A DNA stretch of 64,000 nucleotides from Chalara sp. BL73 (Eukaryota > Ascomycota > Leotiomycetes > Helotiales). Location: NCBI GenBank assembly GCA_918026815.1, contig CAKJVC010000182.1:620001-684000 (forward strand), read 5' to 3'. Both the position numbers and the translations under genes were made by a program. Numbering within the stretch: the stretch's first letter is position 1; every line of letters starts with the position of its first letter. This document shows positions 23,270-32,895 of the stretch, piece by piece. Under the pieces are notes generated by a model that saw only the letters and a program-made list of their open reading frames with translations, did no database searches and was not told where the DNA came from.

Positions 23270-23671
23270 ATGAGTTCAATCAACCTATTAACAATAAATA
23301 ACCAGGTTGTCGATCCCCATACTAGCATTCTGCAACTAGTTGGACCACAAGGGTGCTCCCCAGGTCCACCAAGTATCGGCTCCTTTGTCTACAATATTAG
23401 GCTTCTCCTAGTCGAGGATGGTTCCTGTAGCGTCAGTGTGGGCGCCCCAGGAAAAGCGGATGGTACTCTTGTAAAGATTGGGCAACATGTTAGAGATGGG
23501 GAATATGGGACTATGTCCCTGAACGTGAGCAAGTACTCAGTGATGCCAGTGCTTATAAACAAAAGGGAAAATGGTGAGATGATGATGGTTTTTAGGGAGC
23601 TGAACGAGAGGGTCATTAGTAAGTCATATGAGAGATCTCACACTGAAGGCGCTGCTCAATGTTTCGAGTAA
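23270..23671 (+). CDS. Orphan ORF in the AT-rich desert (133 aa)
   Basis: A single open frame with an ATG in CAATGAG context. The product has balanced amino-acid use, a Gly/Pro-rich stretch (QGCSPGPPSIGSF) and alternating hydrophobic residues suggestive of a beta-rich small domain, with no signal peptide or membrane segment. I recognise no family. Base use is less AT-biased than its flanks, which supports coding. A possible donor lies inside the last 30 codons, so the C-terminus is uncertain. Confidence 0.4.
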   Translation: MSSINLLTINNQVVDPHTSILQLVGPQGCSPGPPSIGSFVYNIRLLLVEDGSCSVSVGAPGKADGTLVKIGQHVRDGEYGTMSLNVSKYSVMPVLINKRENGEMMMVFRELNERVISKSYERSHTEGAAQCFE

Positions 23672-24332
23672 CTCTTTGCTTCTCTTAGTTAAATCAAAGC
23701 ACTGGTATATCTGAACATGTTGAAACAATTAGCAAATTTCTCAATTAGAGGGACTTGATTAGATCGCTGATTGTAATGTGGTTGAGATATCTGCCCGTCT
23801 ATGACCGACAACCCGTGTGAGCTCCTCCCTGGATGGCCTGTGTGGCAGAAGGGATCTCTTCCCATCTATGTTCCAACAAGATTGCCCCAGTTGCTCGGGG
23901 AGATGGATAACTCGGCACACAGCCAACCTGCTAACCTTGGTGATGGGATCTTGGTTTAGAACTAGTGCGCGATACTCTTGTGACTCTCTGCAGATCTCCC
24001 TAATCATACTTGCAACTCTACGAAGAGCTGGGAGTACAAAGAAAAGGACATGGGCCAGTGGCTCTCGGTTGGAGGAGGAGGGGCTAGGAAACGTAACTCA
24101 CTGGTTTGATAGTGCCTAATGCTGGATACGCTGGCATCTTCCGTAACGACTTTGTCGTAGAGGGGTGGGTCTGTTAGTAGAACGGCCTTAGGAAATGACG
24201 ATTGAACCTTCGCGCAAATCAACCCTTTCGCCTTCAATGCTATCTGATAGCCGCAAATCATCATCCCTATCAAGACTAGCCTCCGCCGTAGCATCGTCAA
24301 CTCCATCATCCTCAAAGGGATCGGATTGATTA
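23672..24332. other. Intergenic region with open but unassigned frames
   Basis: Both strands have frames open for 80-100 codons, partly overlapping. None has a credible start plus a recognisable product. This may be further relic sequence. Confidence 0.3.
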
Positions 24333-24930
24333 ATGGCCGGAGCCATCGGCTTGGCCTATGCCTTTAAGGATATTCTGCTACCGCTAATTAGGACAAGGCA
24401 AAAACACTGCGAAGAGATGGGAAACAAGCACTAGATCTACATAGAAGGCTTGGCTGATAAAATCGCTCAGAAGAAATCTCTGAATCGAATGACGTTCGTA
24501 AGTGCTAGTTAGCATCTAAATATCCAAAATCTCGACCGTGATCTTCTCTTAGCACTACAAGCCCTTCCAGACTCGCGCATACGCCGCTCTAGTAGCGGTA
24601 GAAAGAATCCCTTCTGCGGCCTCTGGACCCAAGTCTATAGTCAGCTCTGACGACTTTAATCTCGACCACACTAAGCCTTTCCTAAATACGGCTCTTGCCA
24701 GCACTCCCGACGATACGCTTATTAGGATCATGATTACAAGGTTCTCATATCTTGGTGGTATAAACTCGTTCCCCCCATGTTCTACAAAACACTCTTAATC
24801 TCCCAGGAAATCAAAATGAGCTTCATCTGCTCGCTCGTAGTAAACACACTCTTTTCTACACTGTCTATCCCGCAAAACCACAGATTCTCGAATATAGGTA
24901 TGGAAGTAAATGAATCCTAATATTATTTAT
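24333..24930 (+). pseudogene. Relic two-exon gene with internal TAG and frame change
   Basis: From an ATG at 24333 the frame reads MAGAIGLAYAFKDILLPL and on to an in-frame TAG at 24432-24434, then continues open to a canonical donor at 24498 (GTAAGT). A 55-bp intron ends at 24552 (CTTAG). Exon 2 stays in frame for over 70 codons, after which coding-like sequence (WWYKLVPPMFYKTLL) appears in another frame to a TAA about 24920. A well-formed intron between two open stretches indicates a former gene. The TAG could be CAG altered by C-to-T mutation. The family is unknown. Confidence 0.45.
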
Positions 24931-25361
24931 TGCTTGCGCTTTTATTTATTTCTTATTATATTATTTATACAACATCTAATAGCCTCAACGCCCGCCGATC
25001 ATCTCGTTCCCCCTAACCACTTCCTCGATTTTTGATTGGAAGCTGGAACTTGCATCCTGTCGCCAACTTTTCATCACTTGGCTGATCAATCGCTTTTCTC
25101 TGACGGAAACATCCAGAATATTACATTTGAGTTCTTTAATAGCACGACAAGGGCGGCGTGTACGATTGCACTACAGAAGCGGCGAATCCGATAAGTTGAT
25201 GCTGATGGTACAGAGCACAGCGAAGTTATGTAAGGCTGATTGGAAAAGGGAATAGTTTACAAAGATTGAATAAACGAAGAGACGCAAGATATTGAATTGT
25301 GAATTGGCAAGGTTTTGATTCAAGACATTAAGTACAACAACACTCGCTCAAGCGTCTTTAT
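24931..25361. other. AT-rich intergenic region
   Basis: Very AT-rich TTATTTATT runs at about 24920-24970, nothing coding. It includes the 3' flank of the minus-strand ankyrin gene. Confidence 0.45.
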
Positions 25362-27454
25362 TTATTCTTCTTCCCAATCTTCCTCGTCGCTGGTACAACT
25401 TTCACCAGAGGAATCATTATCAACCCAAGAACCCGGTACTTGTAGTCTTGGGTTTTCTATAGAATCCCAAAACTGGCCGGCGTGCCTCTCAGCGTCCATA
25501 TCCCAATGAAATACCCAGTCCTCGGGAGTGGCACCATATTCGAAATCGGCGAGTCTTACTTTGACACGTTGATACCTTGCAAACTGAAGCCTATACGGAT
25601 ACCTATACGGATACCATCTTTTCCCAAGCCATCCATTCTCAGAAAAGATACGTTTCTCTTCGAGTCCATAACTCTGCAGATCTACACCACAAGCCTGCAA
25701 ATCATCCAGCCAGTCCCTTAATTTTGAATTCAGTGCACTTCTTAGTATGGACACACAGTTTACTGGCGGCCGTTCTCTCCTCATAACCATAGCTAATGGA
25801 GTAGCCGAAGGAATCCATTGTATATAGTAAGGATCCAATTTTGTATGTACCTGTAGGAAACTTATGTCGTGGGTCATCCCAATAATTTTGCGGCAAAGCT
25901 TTCGCCATTTGCTATATTCGTCAATACGTGAATCCTCGAAAGCCACATAGGAAAATGCAACAAGGCATAGAAGAGATATGCCTTTCTGTTGCAGCTCGGA
26001 GACATCTTCTTGTCGTAGAACACCGTCCTTCTGGAGAAGAGAGCAAAGCAAATCCGCGTCTATTGCTCCGAACGGGATTGGACCAAAATCAAAATATTGT
26101 AGTCGGTCCTCGGCGGGCATTTCGTAGTGGTGTGGCAGAAACAATGGTTGAATGGTTCGAAATGTCTGGTTACTGTGAATAAATCGCATTATATCAATGA
26201 AATCTCGTGTAGAAAGTTCGGTTGAAAGTATCAGTGGCTCATCACCGTCAAATGCGCTATTTGCTAGCAGAAAATCTTTGAACCTATCTACCTGAGCCAC
26301 TTTTGCTATACCATATAAGCAGGCATAAAAGGTAGTTTCCCAAAATTCACCGGTCCTGTTAATGTCAAGTCCCCACATAGTTAGGAAGTTCATAAGCTCT
26401 ACCTTTCCACCAAACGCAGCCCACTGTATATACCATAGTGTTAGCAAGAGTCACGACTGTCACAGAAGGAAGTATATACCCAAAGAGAGCTTCGGCCAGT
26501 TTCATCGCGGTCATAGATCGAGGCTTCCCCATTATCCAAAAGAGCACGTATGCCAGCTATATCTCCACATCTCGCGTACTGAAACACTTTCGAGTCGTAA
26601 GGCACGATGTTATAAGTTTTCAGGTTGAAGGTCCAACCAGAAATTGCTTTCGAGACTTGAATTTCCCAAGCTTTGCAAAACAGCGGTTGCAAGAATTGTA
26701 TTCGCGCGTTGAGGTCTGATACAAATGGTAAGTCATAGTGCAAGTTTAGTTTAAGAGGCTAGTCACCGAAATTCGTTGTATTAAAATCGCCAATATATTG
26801 TGTGTATTGCCAAGCGAAATTGCTAAATGGCCTTAAGTTCCAACGGCCAAAACTGGACGCTTCCCTTCGAGAAACTGTATTTTTTGAAGATGAATACGCG
26901 ATAGCTGGGGTCTTTTGGTCTTCCTTGTTGAGGGATTCTTGGCTCAATTCCTCAAGCTGGCGGTGGCTGCTGGAATCGATTGAATGGAGACGCCGTACAA
27001 TGAGTTCCGGCATATACAGCATATACAGTTGTTGCGCCAAACTGAGTAATCGCATCGACATATCGAGTCGATCCCTGCTTCTATCCAAAACGTCTTTCTT
27101 AAGTATAACTTTCAATTTTGCTTTCCCTCTGCTCGACTTTCGTGATGAATTAAGGTTAATCGTCAAATCCTTGAGCAAAGCGTCTAAATTAACCATTGCT
27201 TTCTGACAGTATGTCAAGGCTATCTCGATAGAACCACTACTTGAATCGATAGTGTTCGCATCGGTCAGATTGCTCTCTAATTCTGTGAGGAGTGGCTCGA
27301 GAATTTCGATGTCACGCATCAGCTCTGCGATCTTATCTGGAACATCTTGGACCTCATCCCAAAGCTTCTTCAAGGCAAGGATACGGCCACCGATTTTGCC
27401 TACGACCTCAACGACGGCGATACCGCTTGCAATAACGCCGAGAACCTCTGCCAT
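25362..27454 (-). CDS. STAND-type N-terminal domain plus ankyrin-like protein (661 aa)
   Basis: Exons, 5' to 3': 27454-26767, 26715-26480 and 26423-25362. The introns (51 and 56 bp, donors GTGACT and GTATAT, acceptors CAG) restore 662 codons. Residues 1-60 (MAEVLGVIASGIAVVEVVGK onward, with the DVPDKIAELMRDIEILEPLL helix) match the fungal N-terminal domain found on STAND/NLR-like proteins (PF17111 type). A Ser/Lys-rich linker follows. Exon 2 and the start of exon 3 carry ankyrin-type blocks: YARCGDIAGIRALLDNG, YDRDETGRSSL and AAFGGKVELMNFLTMWGLDIN. No NACHT or NB-ARC P-loop is visible, so this is a short architecture. The C-terminus is acidic. The N-terminal domain family is linked to signalling or death functions in fungal NLRs; a role here is inferred. 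Confidence 0.8.
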
Positions 27455-27941
27455 CGCTGAAAATAGAACCTTGAGACTAGTGGAATAAGCGTAATCAGTT
27501 GATGAGGTTCAGGATGATGTAGCTTCAAGTAAACAGGGGTTTAGACCCTTTTGACCATTTCAGATTGCAGTCTCATTAAATGTCGCCTTGCTGTCTGCCG
27601 CATAGCTGAGCCTCCGCCAGCGTACTGCCATTGGTATTGGTGGGGTTACCTACTAGCGCCACTGGCCAAAGGCTGGCAGTCAGTGGCCTATTGCCTAGCC
27701 GCCATGATGTTTTTAACGGGATAGAGAATTGAAAATCTCAGGACATAATGGATCCTTTCATAATCAACCCATGATGGAAAGATGTGTAGGTGTCAGAAGT
27801 CCAGCCGCGATTCTGAACATGTGACAAGCGGTGCCAATGCCTATGGTCACAGTTTCAGCCACTCGCTCATAGCACCGACAACGTTTAATCGGACGTTCAG
27901 CCATTGACTAAGACAACAATAACCCCATTAGACCTGCAACA
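27455..27941. other. Divergent intergenic region
   Basis: Lies between the starts of the ankyrin gene (minus) and the small membrane protein gene (plus), so it should hold both promoters. No ORF. A GC-rich part near 27650-27700 contains several TGGCCA/CTGGC repeats that could form local inverted pairs. Confidence 0.4.
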
Positions 27942-28423
27942 ATGGCCACGACAAGCACCATAAAAACAGTGCGCAGAATCCAATACACGATGGCTGCATC
28001 ATACAGCGCCATGAGTGCCTGGTCAGCCCATCCCCTTTACAGTATATCACAAAATCTGCTGACAGATCGCCCAGGTGTGTCCTCCATCCGTCATCCGTAA
28101 TAAGCCTATCCCTAAACTCACCTCATGCCATCGTCAATCGCACGACTATGCTTTTGACGAGATGCTTCGGTGCCCAAGCCATGACTGTGGGTCTTCTCCT
28201 TTTCACTTCAGACATGACCGCACGGAGCTTCACGGCTTTCGGGCTTGCTATGCTTCCTTATCTGGGATTCAATGCTTGGTTCTTGGGAGGGCCTGGGAAA
28301 GGGGTATTTACGGGGTGGCTTTGGCTGGACGCTGTTGGGAATACGTTCTTCTTAGGTGGGTCGCTGGTGGCTGCGGGGTTGTTGAGGGGAGAGGAGAAAG
28401 AGAACAAAAAGAAGAAGCTATGA
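27942..28423 (+). CDS. Small membrane protein, splice site uncertain
   Basis: Exon 1 begins at the ATG at 27942 (MATTSTIKTVRRIQY) and runs to about 28074, where TDRPG meets a GTGTGT donor. A second coding block, in frame from about 28148 to the TAA-free stop TGA at 28421-28423, reads TRCFGAQAMTVGLLLF and onward with two to three hydrophobic helices, then a Lys-rich tail. The pieces clearly belong together, but the only AG acceptor (near 28161) gives the wrong phase with that donor. A weaker donor two codons later (GTCCTC) would fit. Either the splice is unusual or the acceptor has been lost. I do not recognise the family. Confidence 0.5.
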
Positions 28424-28995
28424 TTTTGATGAGTACCTGCGACTCTACTTATGGTTAGGATGATTGTTGTTCGCATTAAATTTGCATCTGGTGCAGTGAC
28501 ACGGAGCGTGACATGAAGGATGGGCTGTTACCTCTTGTGGACTCGAGAATTTTCTTCGGTGCATACCGAGTAGTGATTGATGTTCTATTCGGATGTTCAA
28601 GCCAATAGACAGAGTTGAATAGGCATCCTCCTCCTCGCAGAACTTATCACACATCAACTTACCCGGTACCGGAGGTGCAAGACCCCCAGATGGGGAAGGA
28701 AAACACCTAAGCGAGCTCAATAGCGCCAATGACTGCCCCCGCCACTCAGGCAAGTTGAGCACTCGGTGACGCTTCACAATCAATTGATACATATATAAAG
28801 CAAAAGCTTGAGGTATTGAAGTGCTTCAATGCCCAAGCTGTGTCTTCTTGATTAATCGAATGAAAGCTGCAGCTGAGATATCTTGGATCCAGTTCAAGCC
28901 TGCTTAACGTCATTGCTTACATCATCACCCCAACTTATATCTTACTCCTCATCTGCCAGTATTTCGTTCATACAGTCAATCACAATCCCATCACG
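28424..28995. other. Intergenic region upstream of the MFS gene
   Basis: A TATA-like ATATATAAAG at 28791-28800 lies about 195 bp before the MFS ATG. No gene. Confidence 0.45.
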
Positions 28996-30432
28996 ATGCC
29001 GGACAGTGGGAGTATTTCTCTGCACGAGATCGCTCAAGAGGGAGTTGTGGAGCGAAGCTCTGACCACAGCGAGCAAGAGACATTTAATGGAGATGAATCT
29101 CAATCACGACGGTGGAACTCTAAACGAAAGAGGGCGTGCGTTCTCTTGGGCTCTGCAATACTGCAGCTGCCAATCTGGGGTAGTTCTCCAATTTGAAGTT
29201 TCATTGCAGTTCTCACGAATCTAGGGTTTGCCATGACATATGGTGTCTTCCAGGAATACTACTACAGCAACTGGACGCTGAAAGGGGGCCGAGACATCAC
29301 GGGTATCATTGGCACCACATCCAACGGAGTGATGTACCTTTCGATGCCTTTCCTGTTTGCCCTGTTCACCAGACGCTGGGCTCATAGACGCCAGACCGCA
29401 GCACTTTGTGGTGCTTTCCTTACATGCCTCAGCTTCGTCCTGTCCTCCTTCAGCACTCATGTCTGGCACTTAGTTGCGACACAAGGAATCACGGCCTCCT
29501 TGGGATGTGCTCTGATATACAGTCCAACCACACTCTCACTAGGCGAGTGGTTCAACACAAGCAATCGAGCCGTTGCGTACGGGGTCGTCCTCTCATGCAA
29601 AAACGTTGTTGGCTCCGCTTGCCCCTTCTTGTTGCGAGCGCTTCTCGACCGCTACGGCTTCCGCATCACGTTGAGGATCTGGACCGCTTTAGCTGTTGGG
29701 ACAAGTATCCTTGGCATATCTCTGATACCCACTCATCCTTCCAGCTTGGCGTCAAACTCCCCTCGTGCCAGGAAGATACCGTGGAAATTCCTCAGACACC
29801 GGACATTCTACATCTACAGCGTGGCGATCATACTTCAAAGCTGTGGTTATGGCATTCCGCAGACCTATCTCAACACCTACGCCCACGAAGTCACGTTGCT
29901 CTCCCAGACTTCGGCCACCCTGTTGCTGACACTATTCAACATCCCGGGCATCGTTTCGTCATCCTTCTTTGGGTATCTCAGTGACAACAAGTACTTTCCC
30001 CTCTCCGCCACGACCGTCACCGCTATCTCTGCCGTCAGCTCTGCTCTATCGGCATTTCTGTTTTGGGGCCTGACATCACAAGGCAGCATGGCGCTATTGG
30101 TCATCTTCTCCATCACATTCGGCTTCTTTGCCGGAGGCTACAGCGCTACGTGGGGAGGTGTCATCTACGAGCTTGAACACGAAGCTGCGCAAAGAAATGA
30201 GGCGATTGACTCTGGGATGCTCTATGGCCTGCTCAACGGAGCGAGAGGGATCGGGTATGTGAGCGGGGGTCTGGCTGGTGTGCCGTTGCTGAAAGCCGGA
30301 AGCACAAGCCCGCTCGGCGGCTTCGGGTATGGAACCGCGTACGGGCCGCTCATTATCTTCACCGGTCTGTCATCTGTGTTTGGTGGGTGGGGATTACTGT
30401 GGAAATGGAAGAAGCTACAGCATCTGATGTAA
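28996..30432 (+). CDS. MFS transporter, monocarboxylate-porter-like (463 aa)
   Basis: Exon 1 is 28996-29179 and exon 2 is 29225-30432, with a 45-bp intron (GTAGTT, CTAG) that restores 464 codons. After a hydrophilic Ser/Glu-rich N-terminus of about 45 residues comes the typical first helix block (LQLPIWGFAMTYGVFQEYYY), a motif shared by fungal monocarboxylate-type (MCT/MCH) carriers. About twelve hydrophobic segments follow, with a charged central loop (SPRARKIPWKFLRHRTFY). The RNEAIDSGMLYGLLNGARGIGY block between helices 10 and 11 is also typical. It should be a plasma-membrane or organelle carrier of unknown substrate. It is single-copy here, with no metabolic genes beside it. Confidence 0.87.
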
Positions 30433-30585
30433 AGATGGCGGGCACGGCACGAGTCACAAGCACAAAGGGGGCGAGGAAAATTAGTTGTATCATTCTATTT
30501 AGTTCAATAAAGGTCTACCATCTATGGAGTATGAATACCATAAGCTCTAAGTTTAGGCGCACATCTTGTCCATCATTTCTGCTAG

Positions 30586-32895
30586 TTAGTAGTACTGGTC
30601 GTCAAAAGCAAACGGGTTGACGAAAAATGGGCCCTCATCTCCGTTTCCACCACCGCCGTTGTTGCCATGTCCACCCTGTCCTGTCGGAGCCGGGTCGCGC
30701 GACTGATGCTGCTGGCTCTGTGCCGGAGCGTGCTGTGCCGGATATCCCGGAAGTTGATCTTGCCGGATGAAGAGAGGCTGGTTGACGTGCACGGGAGCCG
30801 TGGCATAGGCGTCATGCTGACCGTCGAACTGGGCGATCATTTGTTTTTGAGGAGGGAAGCCCCACCGCTCTTGAGCCCGCTGGTTAAATTGTGAAAACTG
30901 TGGCTGGGGAGCCCGCTGAACGTCGTGCTGAAATTGAGGCTGCGGAACTTGCTGATAGAGCTGCCGGAATTGGGATTGAGGAACTGGCTGGGAGTATGGT
31001 ACATATTGAGCTTGGGAAGCTTGCCGAGTGCTATGCGGGAGCTGAGGCTGAGGGGCTTGATGGGGGTAATGGCCGAATTGGGCATTGAAGTTAGGCTGGG
31101 CGATATATTGAGGTACATGGCTTGGCCAGGAATTGTGTTCAGGTTGAGTGGATCCTTGATATTGGGTGAAGAGAGGATCCAAGTAGTTGACGGGGTCATT
31201 CGCATATTCTTCGTAATGCGCGCTCAGCCTCAGTAAATACGGATCCCCCATTTGTGGCGGATTTTGGCACCGAACTTGAGGTATTGGACAAGTAGGAGTT
31301 GAACGAGGAGTTGGACAAGGGGGAGCTGGACGAGGAGGTGCTGGACGGTGAGGTGCTGGACGTGCCTTTGCTTGTGGCAGTCTGGCAGTCTCAGCTGTGC
31401 GCTTGGGGCCATGCTGAGTCGGCAATTGCTGAATGGGAGTCAATTGAGTTAGAGGAGCTAGGCGACTAAGGCTATTATTGATAAAGTCGTGCTTCTCAAT
31501 GTCACACCTGATTTTCATGGATTGGGAATTGCCCGGCTCGCTCGACGGTGATTCATCCTTCGCCAGATCCCCGAATAGGCCGTCTGCCATTTCCTCTTTG
31601 GGTTCGTCAGCCGGCCCGTTTTGTGTGAGCTCAGAGCGGTCCTCTTCGCCAGACTTGGATGTATTCCTGTCGCCGAGGAACAGCTCTTGAAAAAGATCAT
31701 CGCCTTCGTCAGTCCCAAAGCCCGGAACGATTTCTGTAGACTCAAGATTGACCTCCTCATTCACTTTGTTGCCAACTATGGTACTGTCAGCCTCAAATAC
31801 TGACTCCTCGATCTCTGTTCCTCCTCCAAATAATGCCCCAAGATCTACTTCATCTGCCCAGTTGATGGTCTCCCATTGAAGGTCGAGATCCTTCTGAGGA
31901 TACTCAGATTGTTGCAATGTATCTTGTTTACCGGCAGTCTCCAGATCAGCATCGCTAGACTTGATACTATCCGCCTTATCCGATTTCTCCCCCAAGGGCT
32001 TTGCTTCAGCATCAGCAGTATCTCTCTCTGCGCGAAGCCTGGCTTCGGCTTCGGCAGCATCCTTCTGCGTGCGAAATTCAACGACAGCTTCATCGGCAGC
32101 TTTGGCGGCATCTTTTGAATTGATACCCATACGGAGTAAATAAGTCAAATGCTCCCTACGCACTTTTCTGTCTTCCTCTTCCCGCTGCCTCTTTGCAGCT
32201 GCGGCAGCGTTCTTGGCCTTGTGCGCGGCACGAATCTCCTCGGCTTCTTTTGCGATACGTGATTTTGTCCTTTCTTCCTCCTCCCGCTTCTTTGCCGCCT
32301 TCTGTTTCCATGATTCATGCTCTGCATCTGCTTTCGCCTTTCTGTCTGCGGTCTCCAAGCTTTCATCTTTATGCTCAGACTTACGTTCTGCGGCGTCTCG
32401 TTCATTCCTCTCATTCAACTCTCTAATCTGTTTAGCCTTCTCTTCGCACTGTCTATTGAATTCAGCAAGCCCATCTTTCACGGTTTCCTGCTCTACTGGG
32501 TTCTCATGCTCCTGCTCCTGCTCCTTTGGCTTCTCCGACTCCTCCTCTGACTCGCCGTCGATACTGATTGGCGATTCGGAGTTGAACCCTTGAGAGTGAA
32601 GCTGCTCGGGACATTTTTCTTGTTCTTGTTGAAAATTCCGGTGAGAGGGAGCAAAAAGCTCCATCTGCATTGCCACAAGTGCAGCCACTTCTTCTTCGCT
32701 TTTATCAGCTGTTGGATCTTTCTTATTGATCTTCTTCTTCTTCTTGCGGCATTCTTTGGCTGTCTTGCCGCTGGAAAGGTCCATCTGTGCCATGACTAAA
32801 CTATTATTTGCGTCCAGCGATGTCGACGGCTTCTTGCTTAGCATGAAGTCTTGGGCCATTCTAGCATCGGTAAACATTGATATGTTTAAAGGCAT
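30586..32895 (-). CDS. Low-complexity orphan protein: coiled coil plus Pro/Gln-rich tail (769 aa)
   Basis: A single 770-codon frame from an ATG with no intron. Residues about 40-290 are highly charged (Lys/Glu runs) and should form a long coiled coil or single alpha-helix; an Asp/Glu-rich acidic region follows. The C-terminal 300 residues are Pro/Gln/Tyr-rich with two repeated patterns: RPAPP-like units near residue 520 and QxPQPQF-like units near 610-690. The last 40 residues are Gly/Asn rich and end in FDDQYY. No enzyme domain, signal peptide or membrane segment is seen. The tail looks prion-like or condensate-prone. Length, absence of stops and sustained composition on one strand support a real gene. 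Function unknown. Confidence 0.7.
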   Translation of the reverse strand: MPLNISMFTDARMAQDFMLSKKPSTSLDANNSLVMAQMDLSSGKTAKECRKKKKKINKKDPTADKSEEEVAALVAMQMELFAPSHRNFQQEQEKCPEQLHSQGFNSESPISIDGESEEESEKPKEQEQEHENPVEQETVKDGLAEFNRQCEEKAKQIRELNERNERDAAERKSEHKDESLETADRKAKADAEHESWKQKAAKKREEEERTKSRIAKEAEEIRAAHKAKNAAAAAKRQREEEDRKVRREHLTYLLRMGINSKDAAKAADEAVVEFRTQKDAAEAEARLRAERDTADAEAKPLGEKSDKADSIKSSDADLETAGKQDTLQQSEYPQKDLDLQWETINWADEVDLGALFGGGTEIEESVFEADSTIVGNKVNEEVNLESTEIVPGFGTDEGDDLFQELFLGDRNTSKSGEEDRSELTQNGPADEPKEEMADGLFGDLAKDESPSSEPGNSQSMKIRCDIEKHDFINNSLSRLAPLTQLTPIQQLPTQHGPKRTAETARLPQAKARPAPHRPAPPRPAPPCPTPRSTPTCPIPQVRCQNPPQMGDPYLLRLSAHYEEYANDPVNYLDPLFTQYQGSTQPEHNSWPSHVPQYIAQPNFNAQFGHYPHQAPQPQLPHSTRQASQAQYVPYSQPVPQSQFRQLYQQVPQPQFQHDVQRAPQPQFSQFNQRAQERWGFPPQKQMIAQFDGQHDAYATAPVHVNQPLFIRQDQLPGYPAQHAPAQSQQHQSRDPAPTGQGGHGNNGGGGNGDEGPFFVNPFAFDDQYY

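Noticed and set aside
30667..32800. Several plus-strand and other minus-strand frames inside the low-complexity gene
   Set aside because: Repetitive composition opens all frames; only the 770-codon frame runs throughout.
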